DNA from: Alphaproteobacteria bacterium
Lineage (GTDB): Bacteria; Pseudomonadota; Alphaproteobacteria; UBA7887
Reading direction: 5' to 3'
Assembly: GCA_030739735.1 (NCBI GenBank)
Contig: JASLYQ010000024.1
Span: forward strand, 2,501-40,842
DNA length: 38,342 bases
Positions 1 through 8,721 of the stretch are shown piece by piece. The notes beneath the pieces are model-generated. The model was not told the DNA's origin, made no database searches, and was given only the letters and a program-made list of their open reading frames with translations. Each line of letters starts with the position of its first letter. The first letter of the stretch is position 1. Both the position numbers and the translations under genes were made by a program.

Positions 1-633
1 CGCGGCATCGATAGCCTAGCCGATCTTGATGACAAGGTGCTCGGCGTGGCCGGCGGCTCGGTCGACAAGAGCTGGCTGCTGCTGCGCGCCTACATGATCG
101 AGAAGCACGGTCTCGACCCAGCGGACATGGTCAAGGCCATACACGGTGCACCGCCATTATTACAGGAGAAGTTTTTACAGGGTGAGTTCGACGGCGTACT
201 AAACTTCTGGAACTACACCGCTCGGCTGCGTGCCGGCGACAGCGTCGAGTTGCTGCGCGTCCAAGACATTCTTCCCGCGCTCGGCGTAGCAGGTCGCTTG
301 CCGTTGATTGGATATGTCTTCCGAGAATCGTGGGCGGCCGAAAATCCTAAGGCTTTGCAGGGTTTCCTCGCAGCCTCGGCGGCAGCCCGCAAAATCCTTG
401 TTGAGTCTGATGACGAATGGGAGCGCTTGCGCCCAATGACCCGCGCCGAGAACGATGCGGTCTTGGCCTCACTCCGCCAGGGCTATCGAGACGGGGTGCC
501 GCAGACGAGCGCTGCCACACAACGCGATGCCATCGCAGCCGCTTTCGCCATCGTCGCCAAGCTTGGCGGGCGTGAACTGGTCGGTCAGAGCACCCAGCTC
601 GCTTCCGGAACCGTCTGGCAGGGGACGCCATGA
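1..633 (+). CDS. NitT/TauT-type ABC transporter substrate-binding protein (5' partial)
   Basis: The reading frame is open from the first base and 210 residues are visible, so the N-terminus and any signal peptide lie outside the window. The visible part resembles the C-terminal half of SsuA/THI5/NMT1-type periplasmic binding proteins, which deliver small organic solutes to an inner-membrane ABC importer. The stop overlaps the start of the permease gene by four bases (ATGA), and an ATPase follows, so the three form one import system. The ligand cannot be read from the sequence. The next genes belong to a PQQ-alcohol-dehydrogenase-associated ABC system, so a role near quinoprotein alcohol oxidation is inferred from context only. 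Confidence 0.75.
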   Translation, partial: RGIDSLADLDDKVLGVAGGSVDKSWLLLRAYMIEKHGLDPADMVKAIHGAPPLLQEKFLQGEFDGVLNFWNYTARLRAGDSVELLRVQDILPALGVAGRLPLIGYVFRESWAAENPKALQGFLAASAAARKILVESDDEWERLRPMTRAENDAVLASLRQGYRDGVPQTSAATQRDAIAAAFAIVAKLGGRELVGQSTQLASGTVWQGTP

Positions 634-1400
634 GACGAGCTGCCACCATAGCCCGCGGGCCAAGCCCCGCACAGTTGCGGCTGATCTCTTTCCTGTCGCT
701 GCTGATCATCTGGGAGGTTGCAGCACTGCTGTTGCAGTCGCGCGAGTTGCCGGACCTTTGGCGGGTGGCAAGCACGTTTTGGATCGAGCTCACCGACGGC
801 CCTCTGCTTAGCGACCTCGGCCTCACGCTTTTCCGAGTCTTTACCGCCTTTTTGCTGGCGATGGTCATCGGCACTGCCATCGGCATCGCCATGGGATTCA
901 ACCGCCGTCTCGATCACCTGTTCGACGGCTGGCTAATCCTGTTCCTAAATATCCCCGCCTTGGTCACGATTATCCTTTGCCTTCTCTGGTTCGGCATTAA
1001 CGAGGTTTCCTTTATCGTCGCTGTGGCCCTCAACAAAATTCCCAACGTCGTGGTCACCTTACGCGAGGGCGCCCGCGCCATAGACCGTGACCTGCTGCAA
1101 GTGGCGGAAATCTTTCGGATCGGTTGGAAACGGACATTCTTCCACTTTTTTCTGCCCCAGCTCTATCCCTATCTGATGGCTGCTGGACGCTCGGGCGTGG
1201 CGTTGATTTGGAAGATCGTGCTGGTGGTGGAGTTGCTCGGCGGCTCCAGCGGCATCGGCTTCCGCATGAACCATTTCTTCCAGTATTTCGATATTGCCGG
1301 CCTACTCGCCTACACCATGGCTTTTATCGTGGTCATGCTGCTGATCGAGATCGCTTTCGTTGAGCCGCTGGAGCGGCGCCTGACCCGGTGGCGAAAATGA
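630..1400 (+). CDS. ABC transporter permease, SsuC/TauC-like
   Basis: This 256-residue inner-membrane protein has about six hydrophobic segments. A typical binding-protein-dependent transport EAA loop lies at about residues 155-190, around 'LLQVAEIFRIGWKRTFF' followed by 'LPQLYPYLMAAGRS', where the ATPase docks. Length and layout fit the SsuC/TauC permease family. The ATG overlaps the stop of the binding-protein gene, and its own stop overlaps the ATPase ATG, which indicates translational coupling and a fixed stoichiometry. The transported solute is unknown; nitrate, taurine, sulfonate and other organic substrates are all known in this family. Confidence 0.88.
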   Translation: MRRAATIARGPSPAQLRLISFLSLLIIWEVAALLLQSRELPDLWRVASTFWIELTDGPLLSDLGLTLFRVFTAFLLAMVIGTAIGIAMGFNRRLDHLFDGWLILFLNIPALVTIILCLLWFGINEVSFIVAVALNKIPNVVVTLREGARAIDRDLLQVAEIFRIGWKRTFFHFFLPQLYPYLMAAGRSGVALIWKIVLVVELLGGSSGIGFRMNHFFQYFDIAGLLAYTMAFIVVMLLIEIAFVEPLERRLTRWRK

Positions 1401-2242
1401 CTGCCGCGGGCTCGCAGCTTTCGGTTCGCATTGACCGCAAGGCCTATCCCTCGATGACGACGGACGAACCTGACCGGCTTGCTATCGAGGGGCTGAGCTT
1501 CGATGCGGCCGCGGGTGAGTTCATTTGCATCGTGGGCCCCTCGGGCTGCGGCAAAACCACCATGCTCAATGTGGTTGCCGGCCTCGACCATACTGCCCAG
1601 GCCGCGATTGAGTTCGGCGGCAAAAGCGACGCGAAAACATCGCGCATTAGCTACATGTTCCAGACGCCACGGCTATTGCCGTGGGCGACGGTACGCGAGA
1701 ACGTGAGCCTTGTGCTACCGCCGCAAGAAGCCGATAGAGGCCGCGCCGAAGCCTTGCTTGAGGAAATGAAGCTCGGCGATCGTCTCGACGAATATCCCAA
1801 CCGGCTTTCCGGCGGCATGCAGCGGCGCGTGGCCCTTGCTCGCGCCTTTGTTACCGAACCGGAGTTGCTCTTGCTGGACGAGCCGTTTATCTCTCTCGAT
1901 GGGCCGGTCGCGGACCATTTGCGCGGCATATTACTGCAGCTCTGGCGGGCGCAACCGACGACAGTGCTATTCGTCACCCACGACTTGCGCGAGGCGATCT
2001 ATCTAGCGGATCGTATCCTGTTTCTCTCGGACGCCCCGTCGCGCGTGATCCTTGACGAACCCGTACCCATCAAGCGGCCGCGTGATGTCGAAGACCCGCG
2101 CATCGAGAACTACCGTCAGCAGCTTCTGGCGGGCAATCGCCTGATTCTGCAAGGTCTAAATTCCGTGTCGAATTCACCAGCGCTGGCATTGGGAAATAAA
2201 GAGCAACCGGGCGACCGGCACGTGAGGGAAGAACCGAGATGA
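1397..2242 (+). CDS. ABC transporter ATP-binding protein, SsuB/TauB-like
   Basis: This is the cytoplasmic ATPase of the NitT/TauT-type importer. From the ATG at 1397 the Walker A 'GPSGCGKT' is at about residues 47-54, the signature 'LSGGMQRR' at about 137, the Walker B 'LLLLDEP' at about 157-163, and the H-loop His at about 195 ('FVTHDLREA'). An in-frame GTG nine bases upstream is possible, but the ATG forms an ATGA overlap with the permease stop, the junction style used throughout this operon. The C-terminal tail of about 40 residues after the last core strand is not recognised. It overlaps the next ATPase gene by four bases. Confidence 0.88.
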   Translation: MTAAGSQLSVRIDRKAYPSMTTDEPDRLAIEGLSFDAAAGEFICIVGPSGCGKTTMLNVVAGLDHTAQAAIEFGGKSDAKTSRISYMFQTPRLLPWATVRENVSLVLPPQEADRGRAEALLEEMKLGDRLDEYPNRLSGGMQRRVALARAFVTEPELLLLDEPFISLDGPVADHLRGILLQLWRAQPTTVLFVTHDLREAIYLADRILFLSDAPSRVILDEPVPIKRPRDVEDPRIENYRQQLLAGNRLILQGLNSVSNSPALALGNKEQPGDRHVREEPR

Positions 2243-3000
2243 ACGAAGTTCCCACGGAGACGGTAACACGTTGGGCACTGAAAGCTCGCGACGTGCAGAA
2301 AAGCTACGGCCAGCGCAAGGCGCTCAACGGTACCAACATAGCGCTGTCTGAGGGCGAGTTTGCGGCACTGCTCGGCCCCAATGGCGCCGGCAAGACGACC
2401 CTCTTTCAGCTGCTGACAGGTTTGTTCGTGGCAGACGGCGGCAGCATCGAGGTCGACGGTACCAATATCAGCAACAACGCGGTGCCGGCGTTGTCGGGCA
2501 TCGGTGTGGTCTTCCAACAACCGACCCTCGACCTTGATCTCTCGGTGGCCGAGAACTTACGCTTCCACGCGAACCTACACGGCATCGGCGGTGCCGAGGG
2601 GCAGCAACGTGTCCACTATGAACTCGAAAAACTCAAACTCGCCGATCGCGCCAATGACAAGTCGCGCGCACTGTCGGGTGGCCAGCGCCGCCGGGTGGAG
2701 CTGGCACGAGCACTATTGCACCGGCCCAAGGTTCTGCTCATGGACGAGCCGACCGTCGGCCTCGACCCAACCAGCCGCCGCGACTTGCTGGCCTATGTTC
2801 TGGAACTCAGGCGCAAACGCAAGATGGCGATCCTTTGGGCTACACATCTGGTGGATGAGGCCGAAATGGCCGACCGTGTGGTGGTTCTGCACCGCGGCAG
2901 CGTCCTGACCAGCGGCAACCCGCAGGCTCTGATCGAGGAAACCGGAAAAGCCAATCTGCACGATGCCTTCGTCGCGCTGACCGGCCAGAAAGACAGCTAA
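2239..3000 (+). CDS. ABC transporter ATPase of the PQQ-dependent alcohol dehydrogenase-associated system
   Basis: This 253-residue ATPase has Walker A 'GPNGAGKT' at 46-53, signature 'LSGGQ' at 145-149, Walker B 'VLLMDEP' at about 165-171 and H-loop His203. It is of the drug/polysaccharide-exporter (CcmA/NodI-like) type rather than the importer type. Its neighbours are a YVTN beta-propeller, a dedicated periplasmic binding protein and an ABC-2 permease. That set is the conserved gene group found with PQQ-dependent alcohol dehydrogenases (PedA1A2BC-like in Pseudomonas putida). It should energise the ABC-2 permease encoded at 5273. Assignment to that system rests mainly on gene order and family likeness. 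Confidence 0.85.
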   Translation: MNEVPTETVTRWALKARDVQKSYGQRKALNGTNIALSEGEFAALLGPNGAGKTTLFQLLTGLFVADGGSIEVDGTNISNNAVPALSGIGVVFQQPTLDLDLSVAENLRFHANLHGIGGAEGQQRVHYELEKLKLADRANDKSRALSGGQRRRVELARALLHRPKVLLMDEPTVGLDPTSRRDLLAYVLELRRKRKMAILWATHLVDEAEMADRVVVLHRGSVLTSGNPQALIEETGKANLHDAFVALTGQKDS

Positions 3001-3030
3001 AACGATTCCACGAAGTGGGAGAAAGAGACT

Positions 3031-4017
3031 TTGCGAACTTCAATTCGATTAGCACTTGCCGGACTCATTATCTGTCTTACCGGCAACGGGATGACCTTTG
3101 CCGCCGGCACCGGCTATATCTTTGTCAGTAATGAATCCGACGACACAGTCAGCGTTATAGACGGCGGCAGTTTCGAGGTGATCAAGACTATCGCGACGGG
3201 CGATCGCCCCCGCGACATGCGCTTTAGCCCGGACCGCACACGCCTCTATGTTGCCACCAGTGGCGACGACCATATCGAAGTGATCAACATTGCGACGCTC
3301 GAGGTTGCAGGCACCATCGAGGCCGGTGAGGATCCGGAAATCTTCCAGCTTGACCCGTCTGGCAAGATCTTGGTGGTCGCCAACGAAGACGATAACGAGG
3401 TTACGGTCACCGACGTCGTCAGCGGCAAGCAGCTGCGCGTGATAGAGGATGTTGGTGTCGAGCCCGAGGGCATCACCTTTCGCCACGATGGCAAGGTTGT
3501 CTTCGTCACCTCGGAAGCCACCAATTCGGTCCTTATCATCGACCCCTGGGTCGGCAAAATTATTGACGAAGTGCTGGTCGGTAATCGGCCACGCCGCGGC
3601 ATCGTAACCCCTGATAACAAAGAATATTGGGTGACTAACGAACTCGGCGGCACGGTGAGCATTCTCGACGCCCAGACCTACTCACCACTCGGCCAAGTCT
3701 ATTTTGAAAAGCGGGGTATGCGCCAGGAAGATATCAATCCGGTCGACTTCGCCATGACCAAGGATGGCAAGACGGCCTATGTCACCCTCGGTCGTGCCCG
3801 CCACGTAGCGGTAGTCGACGTGGCCAGCCGCGAGGTTGAGGAATATATCCTCGCCGGCGACCGCGTCTGGGGCGCAGCGCTCAACCGGGACGAAAGCCTG
3901 CTCGTGGTGACGAATGGCGCCAGCGACGACGTCACCATCATCGACACTGACGACAACCGCGCGATCAACGCCATATCGGTGGGCCGCACACCGCACACAG
4001 TGCGGATCGACGACTGA
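3031..4017 (+). CDS. PQQ-catabolism-associated YVTN beta-propeller protein
   Basis: This 328-residue secreted protein has an N-terminal signal peptide (Arg3 and Arg6, then a hydrophobic stretch, probable cleavage near residues 24-25). About seven repeats of the form 'VSNESDDTVSVIDGGS', 'VATSGDDHIEVINIATLEV' and 'VTNGASDDVTIIDTDDN' follow, typical of a YVTN/NHL-like beta-propeller. The start is TTG, preceded by a 'gggagaaag' ribosome-binding site; no better start lies upstream of the signal peptide. The family is known as a companion of PQQ-dependent alcohol dehydrogenase operons, and its biochemical role is not established. A periplasmic scaffold or ligand-holding role is inference. Its stop overlaps the next gene (TGATG). 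Confidence 0.85.
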   Translation: MRTSIRLALAGLIICLTGNGMTFAAGTGYIFVSNESDDTVSVIDGGSFEVIKTIATGDRPRDMRFSPDRTRLYVATSGDDHIEVINIATLEVAGTIEAGEDPEIFQLDPSGKILVVANEDDNEVTVTDVVSGKQLRVIEDVGVEPEGITFRHDGKVVFVTSEATNSVLIIDPWVGKIIDEVLVGNRPRRGIVTPDNKEYWVTNELGGTVSILDAQTYSPLGQVYFEKRGMRQEDINPVDFAMTKDGKTAYVTLGRARHVAVVDVASREVEEYILAGDRVWGAALNRDESLLVVTNGASDDVTIIDTDDNRAINAISVGRTPHTVRIDD

Positions 4018-5207
4018 TGCGTAGACTACTCGCAAGCCTCGTCCTAGTGATGACAGCACCGCTAGCATTGGCCCAGGATGACGGTGCGCCCACCATGACC
4101 ATCGGCTACCTCGATATGGCTGAGGATCCTCGCTACGACGAGTGGGGCATCCATCCGGTCGATATTCGCTCCTCCACCGCGATCGTCGACCGCCGCGGGT
4201 TGGCGGGGGCAGAGCTTGGTATGGAAGATCTCTCTCGCCTGAAGCGCGTGGCCAAGACCTCGTTTGCAATGGATCATGCCCGAGTCACCAATACGGCCGG
4301 AATACTGAGCGAGATCGCGCGTATGCGTGAAGCGGGTGCCGCCGTTTTCGTGCTTGACGCCCCATCCAAAGTGTTAGTCGAAGTGTCCGCTGCTTTGGCC
4401 GCAGAGAATATTCTGCTGCTCAATGCGACTGCCATTGGAGACTCCTTGCGCAATGAAGATTGCCAAACAAATCTGTTTCATATAGCGGCCAGCCGGGCCA
4501 TGCTGACCGATGCTCTGGCACAGCATCTTAAGGAACGGAACTGGCAGGAGATTATCGTGCTTCAGGGTCCGCTGGCTGAGGACGTGGAGAGCGTGGCCGC
4601 GTTTACGCGCTCAGCCGACCTGTTCGGCCTGGAGATTGTCGATGCGCGACTCTTCGTGCTGGGAAACGATCCGCGGGCACGGGAGATGAACGATCTTGAT
4701 TTTCTGACCGGCTCCGAAGATTACGACGCTGTGTTCGTCGCGGACGTACACGGCGAGTTCGCCCTGAGTGTGCCGCATCGCACCCGCAAGCCGGCACCGG
4801 TCGTCGGCGCCTCCGGTCTGGTGCCGCGCATCTGGCATTGGTCCTACACCCGCCACGGCGCACCGCAGGTGCATGGCCGCTTCGAGCGCCTGCACAGCCG
4901 CCGGATGGGCGAGGCGGATTGGGGTGCCTGGGTCTCTATGAAGGCGATCGGCGAGGCGGTCGCCCGTACCAAATCGCGAAACGTCGCCGACATCCGCGAT
5001 TACTTCCGCAGTGAGAAGATGCGTGTCGACGGCTCCAAAGGCCCGGGCATGAGCTTCCGCATCTGGAACAACCAGCTGCGCCAGCCGATCATGCTAGCAA
5101 CCCAGGACTGGGTCAGTGCCCGCGCCCCCATCGAGGGCTTCAAACATCGCACCAACGACCTTGATACCTTGGGTCAGAGCGAGCGCGAAATGGCTTGCGG
5201 ATTTTGA
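4017..5207 (+). CDS. Periplasmic binding protein of the PQQ-associated ABC system
   Basis: This 396-residue protein has a clear signal peptide ending 'ALALAQ' (cleavage after about residue 19). The rest is a periplasmic-binding-protein type 1 (Leu/Ile/Val-like) fold, with recognisable segments 'AENILLLNATAIGDSLRNED' and 'NWQEIIVLQGP'. It matches the binding-protein family that travels with PQQ-dependent alcohol dehydrogenases. The pairing of an importer-style binding protein with an ABC-2 (exporter-style) permease is a peculiarity of this system. The ligand is unknown. A 65-base gap with no obvious hairpin separates it from the permease gene. Confidence 0.82.
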   Translation: MRRLLASLVLVMTAPLALAQDDGAPTMTIGYLDMAEDPRYDEWGIHPVDIRSSTAIVDRRGLAGAELGMEDLSRLKRVAKTSFAMDHARVTNTAGILSEIARMREAGAAVFVLDAPSKVLVEVSAALAAENILLLNATAIGDSLRNEDCQTNLFHIAASRAMLTDALAQHLKERNWQEIIVLQGPLAEDVESVAAFTRSADLFGLEIVDARLFVLGNDPRAREMNDLDFLTGSEDYDAVFVADVHGEFALSVPHRTRKPAPVVGASGLVPRIWHWSYTRHGAPQVHGRFERLHSRRMGEADWGAWVSMKAIGEAVARTKSRNVADIRDYFRSEKMRVDGSKGPGMSFRIWNNQLRQPIMLATQDWVSARAPIEGFKHRTNDLDTLGQSEREMACGF

Positions 5208-5272
5208 CGGTCACCTCCAAGAACGCTAATAGCTGAGACGACAATCGCATCCGAGGGGGAGGATAACCGATA

Positions 5273-6106
5273 ATGCGAGCCGATCATGCGGTCACGGCAC
5301 TCGTCGCCCTGAGCCGGCGCGAGGTGATCAAATTCTTGCAGCAAAAGGGCAGACTGTTTTCCGCCTTCGTCCGTCCGGCGCTATGGTTGTTTGTCTTCGC
5401 GCTCGGATTTCGGAACACCTTTGGTATCGATGCCGGCGATCCCTACCCGCAGCAGAATGTCGTCTACGAATACTACATCCTGCCGGGCCTCGCCTGCATG
5501 GTGCTATTATTCAGCGGCATGCAGTCGTCGCTGTCGATGGTTTACGACCGCGAGATGGGCATGATGCGGCTCTTGCTCACCGCACCGCTACCGCGTTGGT
5601 ACCTGCTCACGGCCAAGCTGCTTTCGGGCACTTTTCTATCTGTGATACAGGCGTATGCCTTCTTGCTGATCTGCCTGCCGTTCGACATGTTTACCGGCCT
5701 GCAAGTGGCGTTTGTCGATCCCTTGGGCTGGCTTTATGCGCTACCGGCATTGATCCTCACCGGCATGATGCTGGGTGCGCTCGGGCTGTTGCTCTCTGTG
5801 CATATCAAGCAGCTAGAAAACTTCGCCGGAACGATGAATTTCGTCATCTTCCCGATGTTCTTTATTTCACCTGCCCTGTTCCCGCTATGGCGACTGTTGG
5901 AGAACGGTGCCGATGTGGTTTGGTGGGTCGCCCAGTTCAATCCCTTCACCTATGGCGTACAGCTGGTGCGCTATGCCGGAGAAGGCCAGTTCTACGGCCT
6001 TGGCGCGCTCGTGGTTTGTGCCTGCACGGTGGCCTTCCTGATCGGCGCCATTTACGGCTACGACCCCCAGCGCGGCTTCGTGCGGCGTAGCCCGCAGACG
6101 GCCTAA
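5273..6106 (+). CDS. pedC: ABC-2 type permease, PedC-like
   Basis: This 277-residue inner-membrane protein has about six hydrophobic segments in the ABC-2 permease arrangement (cytoplasmic N-terminus, last helices near residues 180-265). Segments such as 'LPGLACMVLLFSGMQSSLS' and 'YDREMGMMRLLLTAPLPRWY' are typical of the ABC-2 core. With the ATPase at 2239 it should form the transporter of the PQQ-alcohol-dehydrogenase-associated system; in Pseudomonas putida the equivalent is PedC. The ATG follows a 'gggggagg' ribosome-binding site about 13 bases upstream. Direction of transport cannot be read from sequence: ABC-2 permeases usually export, but the locus also encodes a binding protein. Confidence 0.82.
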   Translation: MRADHAVTALVALSRREVIKFLQQKGRLFSAFVRPALWLFVFALGFRNTFGIDAGDPYPQQNVVYEYYILPGLACMVLLFSGMQSSLSMVYDREMGMMRLLLTAPLPRWYLLTAKLLSGTFLSVIQAYAFLLICLPFDMFTGLQVAFVDPLGWLYALPALILTGMMLGALGLLLSVHIKQLENFAGTMNFVIFPMFFISPALFPLWRLLENGADVVWWVAQFNPFTYGVQLVRYAGEGQFYGLGALVVCACTVAFLIGAIYGYDPQRGFVRRSPQTA

Positions 6107-6125
6107 GGCAATCCGGGAGACTCCC

Positions 6126-7127
6126 ATGGATATTAAACCTGCCTTCACCGATCTCGTAGGTGACACGCCTATGTTACGCCTCAAGCGCGCCTCCGAACTC
6201 ACCGGCTGCGAGATATATGGCAAATGTGAATTCCTGAACCCCGGTCAGTCGGTGAAGGATCGCGCGGCGCTGTTCATCGTGCGCGATGCGGAGAAGCGTG
6301 GTGTGCTCAAGCCTGGCGGCACCATCGTAGAGGGCACCGCAGGTAACACAGGGATAGGGTTAGCGCTGGTCGGCAACGCGCTCGGCTATCGATCTGTCAT
6401 CGTCATGCCTGAGACCCAGAGCCAGGAAAAGAAGGACATGTTGCGCATGTGTGGCGCCGACCTTCGCCTGGTTCCCGCCGTGCCCTATTCGGACCCCAAT
6501 AACTACGTCAAATATTCTGGCCGCCTGGCGGACGAGATCGCGGCCACGGAACCGGCCGGGGCGATCTGGGCCAATCAGTTCGACAATGTCGCCAACCGCC
6601 AGGCACATATCGACGGCACCGGGCCCGAGATTTGGCGTCAAACCAACGGCAAAGTCGACGGCTTCACCTGCGCCGTCGGCACCGGCGGCACGCTGGCCGG
6701 TACCGCTATCGCACTGAAAGAGCGCAACCGCGAGATTCAAGTCTGGGCTTCGGATCCCCTCGGCGCCAAGATCTACGAGCTCTACAAGCCGGGCGCACCG
6801 GTCGTCGAGGGCAACTCGGTCACCGAGGGTATCGGGCAGGGCCGCATCACGGCAAACCTCGAAGGCGCACCCGTCGACGATGCGCAGCAGGTCACCGATA
6901 CGGAAGCGCTGACGGAGATATTTGCCATGATCAAAGGCGAAGGACTGGTGCTCGGCGGCTCCACGGGCATCAACATCGCGGGCGCCATCAAGATGGCTAA
7001 GGCCATGGGGTCCGGACACACCATCGTCACCGTGCTTTGCGATTACGGTGATCGCTATGCCAGCAGCCTCTTCAACCCGGACTTCCTGCGCTCAAAGGAT
7101 CTGCCAGTGCCCGACTGGATGGCATAG
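6126..7127 (+). CDS. cysK: Cysteine synthase family protein (PLP-dependent)
   Basis: The 333-residue protein belongs to fold-type II PLP enzymes that make cysteine from O-acetylserine (or a related activated serine) and sulfide in the cytoplasm. The PLP Schiff-base Lys is K44 in 'NPGQSVKDRAA'. The substrate-carboxylate loop 'EGTAGNTGIGLA' is at about 69-80, and the phosphate-binding loop 'GTGGTLAG' is at about 180. It is close in length to CysK. Cystathionine beta-synthase is an alternative family member, but no regulatory CBS domains are present. It starts 19 bases after the permease gene behind 'gggaga' and is followed after four bases by the AlaX-SseA gene, within a run of sulfur genes. 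Confidence 0.82.
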   Translation: MDIKPAFTDLVGDTPMLRLKRASELTGCEIYGKCEFLNPGQSVKDRAALFIVRDAEKRGVLKPGGTIVEGTAGNTGIGLALVGNALGYRSVIVMPETQSQEKKDMLRMCGADLRLVPAVPYSDPNNYVKYSGRLADEIAATEPAGAIWANQFDNVANRQAHIDGTGPEIWRQTNGKVDGFTCAVGTGGTLAGTAIALKERNREIQVWASDPLGAKIYELYKPGAPVVEGNSVTEGIGQGRITANLEGAPVDDAQQVTDTEALTEIFAMIKGEGLVLGGSTGINIAGAIKMAKAMGSGHTIVTVLCDYGDRYASSLFNPDFLRSKDLPVPDWMA

Positions 7128-7131
7128 CGCG

Positions 7132-8709
7132 GTGACCGAGCTGGTCTTCCGTGACGACGCCTATGCTCAGCGCTGCAAAGCCCGCGTGACGGGCGTCGAC
7201 AAGCGCAGCATTCGGCTCGACCGTACTGTCTTCTACGCCCGCGGCGGCGGCCAGCCGGGCGATATTGGGTGGTTGGAAGGCACCGACGGCAGCCGCGTCG
7301 GGATCGGCGATACGATCAAGGATGGCGATGACGTCCTCCATATCCCCACCGAGAGTGCCAGCCTCCCCACCGCAGGTGATGCCGTGACCGCGATTATCGA
7401 TTGGCCGCGGCGCTATCGCCTCATGCGCTCGCACAGCGCGCTGCATCTATTGTCGTCGCTGGTCGACGGTGCCGTGACCGGCGGTAGCGTCGGCCTTGAG
7501 AAGAGCCGTCTTGATTTCGATCTACCGGATATCTCGCTCGACAAGAAAGCACTGACCGAAGCTCTTAACCGCCTCGTTGCCGGGGACCACCAGGTCAGCG
7601 CATGCTGGATCAGTGATGCCGAGCTGGACGCCCAACCTGAATTGATCAAGACCATGTCGGTAGCACCGCCGCGCGGCGCCGGGAGAGTGCGCCTGATCGA
7701 GGTCGCCGGCATAGATATACAAGCCTGCGGCGGAACCCATATTTCCCGTACCGTCGAGATCGGGCATCTACGCATCGGCAAGATCGAGAACAAGGGCCGC
7801 CATAACCGTCGCATCAATCTAGTGCTGATGGACAAAAACAATAGGAAAGCAACTATGACCTACGTGAATCCAGATGCACTCGTCTCCACAGAATGGCTGG
7901 CGGCGCATCTTGATGGACCAGACGTGTGCGTGGTCGACGGTTCGTGGCACATGCCACAGCTTGAGCGCGACCCGCGCTCAGAATATGACGCGCGACATAT
8001 TCCGGACGCCGTCTTCTTCGATATCGATGAGATTGCCGATACCGACCCGGGCCTACCACATATGTTGCCTAACCCTGCCAAATTCGCCAGCCGCATGCGC
8101 GCACTCGGTCTTGGCGACGGCACGCGGGTCATTGTCTATGACACCACCGGCATGGGCAGCGCGGCACGCGTCTGGTGGACCTTTCGTGTTTTCGGTCATG
8201 ACGATGTTGCGGTGCTCGACGGCGGCTTGCCCAAGTGGTTAGACGAAGGACGACCCATCAATGACCAAAGGGTTTTCCCGCAGGAGCGGCGCTTGACCGC
8301 CCGGCGCAACGGGCTCTTGGTGCGCGATATCGACCAGGTCCTGAGCAATGTGAAGAGCCAGCGTGAACAGGTGCTCGATGCCCGTAGCGCCGGACGCTTC
8401 GCGGCGACCGAGCCAGAGCCCCGGGCGGGACTGCGTGGCGGCCGTATTCCGGGCTCGTTCAACCTGCCATTCCCCGAGCTTTACGAGCCCGAGAACAAGA
8501 CTATGAAGCCGGCCGACGAGTTGCGGGCGCTTTATGACAAAAGCGGCATCAACTGCGACGGCCCCATTGTCACAAGCTGCGGCAGCGGTGTCACAGCCTG
8601 CATTCTAGCGCTTGGGCTCTACCTCATCGGCAAGACCGACGTGGCAGTCTATGACGGCTCGTGGACCGAATGGGGCGGTTGCGAAGACACACCCATCGAC
8701 CAAGGCTAA
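7132..8709 (+). CDS. Alanyl-tRNA editing domain (AlaX) fused in frame to 3-mercaptopyruvate sulfurtransferase (SseA)
   Basis: This 525-residue frame joins two enzymes normally encoded separately. Residues 1-235 are an AlaX-type editing domain that would hydrolyse mischarged Ser/Gly-tRNA(Ala). It carries the zinc motif as H101-x3-H105 ('HSALH') and C199-x3-H203 ('CGGTH'). Residues 242-525 form a complete two-domain rhodanese/3-mercaptopyruvate sulfurtransferase with active-site loop 'SCGSGVTA' (Cys483 of the fusion). The GTG start lies four bases after the cysteine synthase stop and gives the usual 'VTELVFRDDAY' AlaX beginning. Only about six residues link the domains, and Met242 is preceded by a ribosome-binding-like 'aggaaag'. 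A one-base change in the A5 run before it would restore a TAG, so a true fusion, slippage or a sequencing error are all possible. Confidence 0.75.
   Translation: MTELVFRDDAYAQRCKARVTGVDKRSIRLDRTVFYARGGGQPGDIGWLEGTDGSRVGIGDTIKDGDDVLHIPTESASLPTAGDAVTAIIDWPRRYRLMRSHSALHLLSSLVDGAVTGGSVGLEKSRLDFDLPDISLDKKALTEALNRLVAGDHQVSACWISDAELDAQPELIKTMSVAPPRGAGRVRLIEVAGIDIQACGGTHISRTVEIGHLRIGKIENKGRHNRRINLVLMDKNNRKATMTYVNPDALVSTEWLAAHLDGPDVCVVDGSWHMPQLERDPRSEYDARHIPDAVFFDIDEIADTDPGLPHMLPNPAKFASRMRALGLGDGTRVIVYDTTGMGSAARVWWTFRVFGHDDVAVLDGGLPKWLDEGRPINDQRVFPQERRLTARRNGLLVRDIDQVLSNVKSQREQVLDARSAGRFAATEPEPRAGLRGGRIPGSFNLPFPELYEPENKTMKPADELRALYDKSGINCDGPIVTSCGSGVTACILALGLYLIGKTDVAVYDGSWTEWGGCEDTPIDQG
7840..7857 (+). 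promoter_or_regulatory. Internal ribosome-binding site and ATG for separate SseA translation
   Basis: Inside the fused frame, 'aggaaag' lies about five to six bases before an in-frame ATG at 7855. From this ATG a standard 284-residue SseA begins ('MTYVNPDALVSTEWL'). An out-of-frame TAG sits at the same place. This is what an ordinary alaX stop / sseA start junction looks like, so SseA is probably also made alone. Confidence 0.55.
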
Positions 8710-8721
8710 GGGAGGCAGGGC

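Noticed and set aside
347-901. Long minus-strand frame opposite the binding-protein and permease genes
   Set aside because: It is Arg/Pro/Ser-rich shadow sequence antisense to well-supported genes, as expected in GC-rich DNA.
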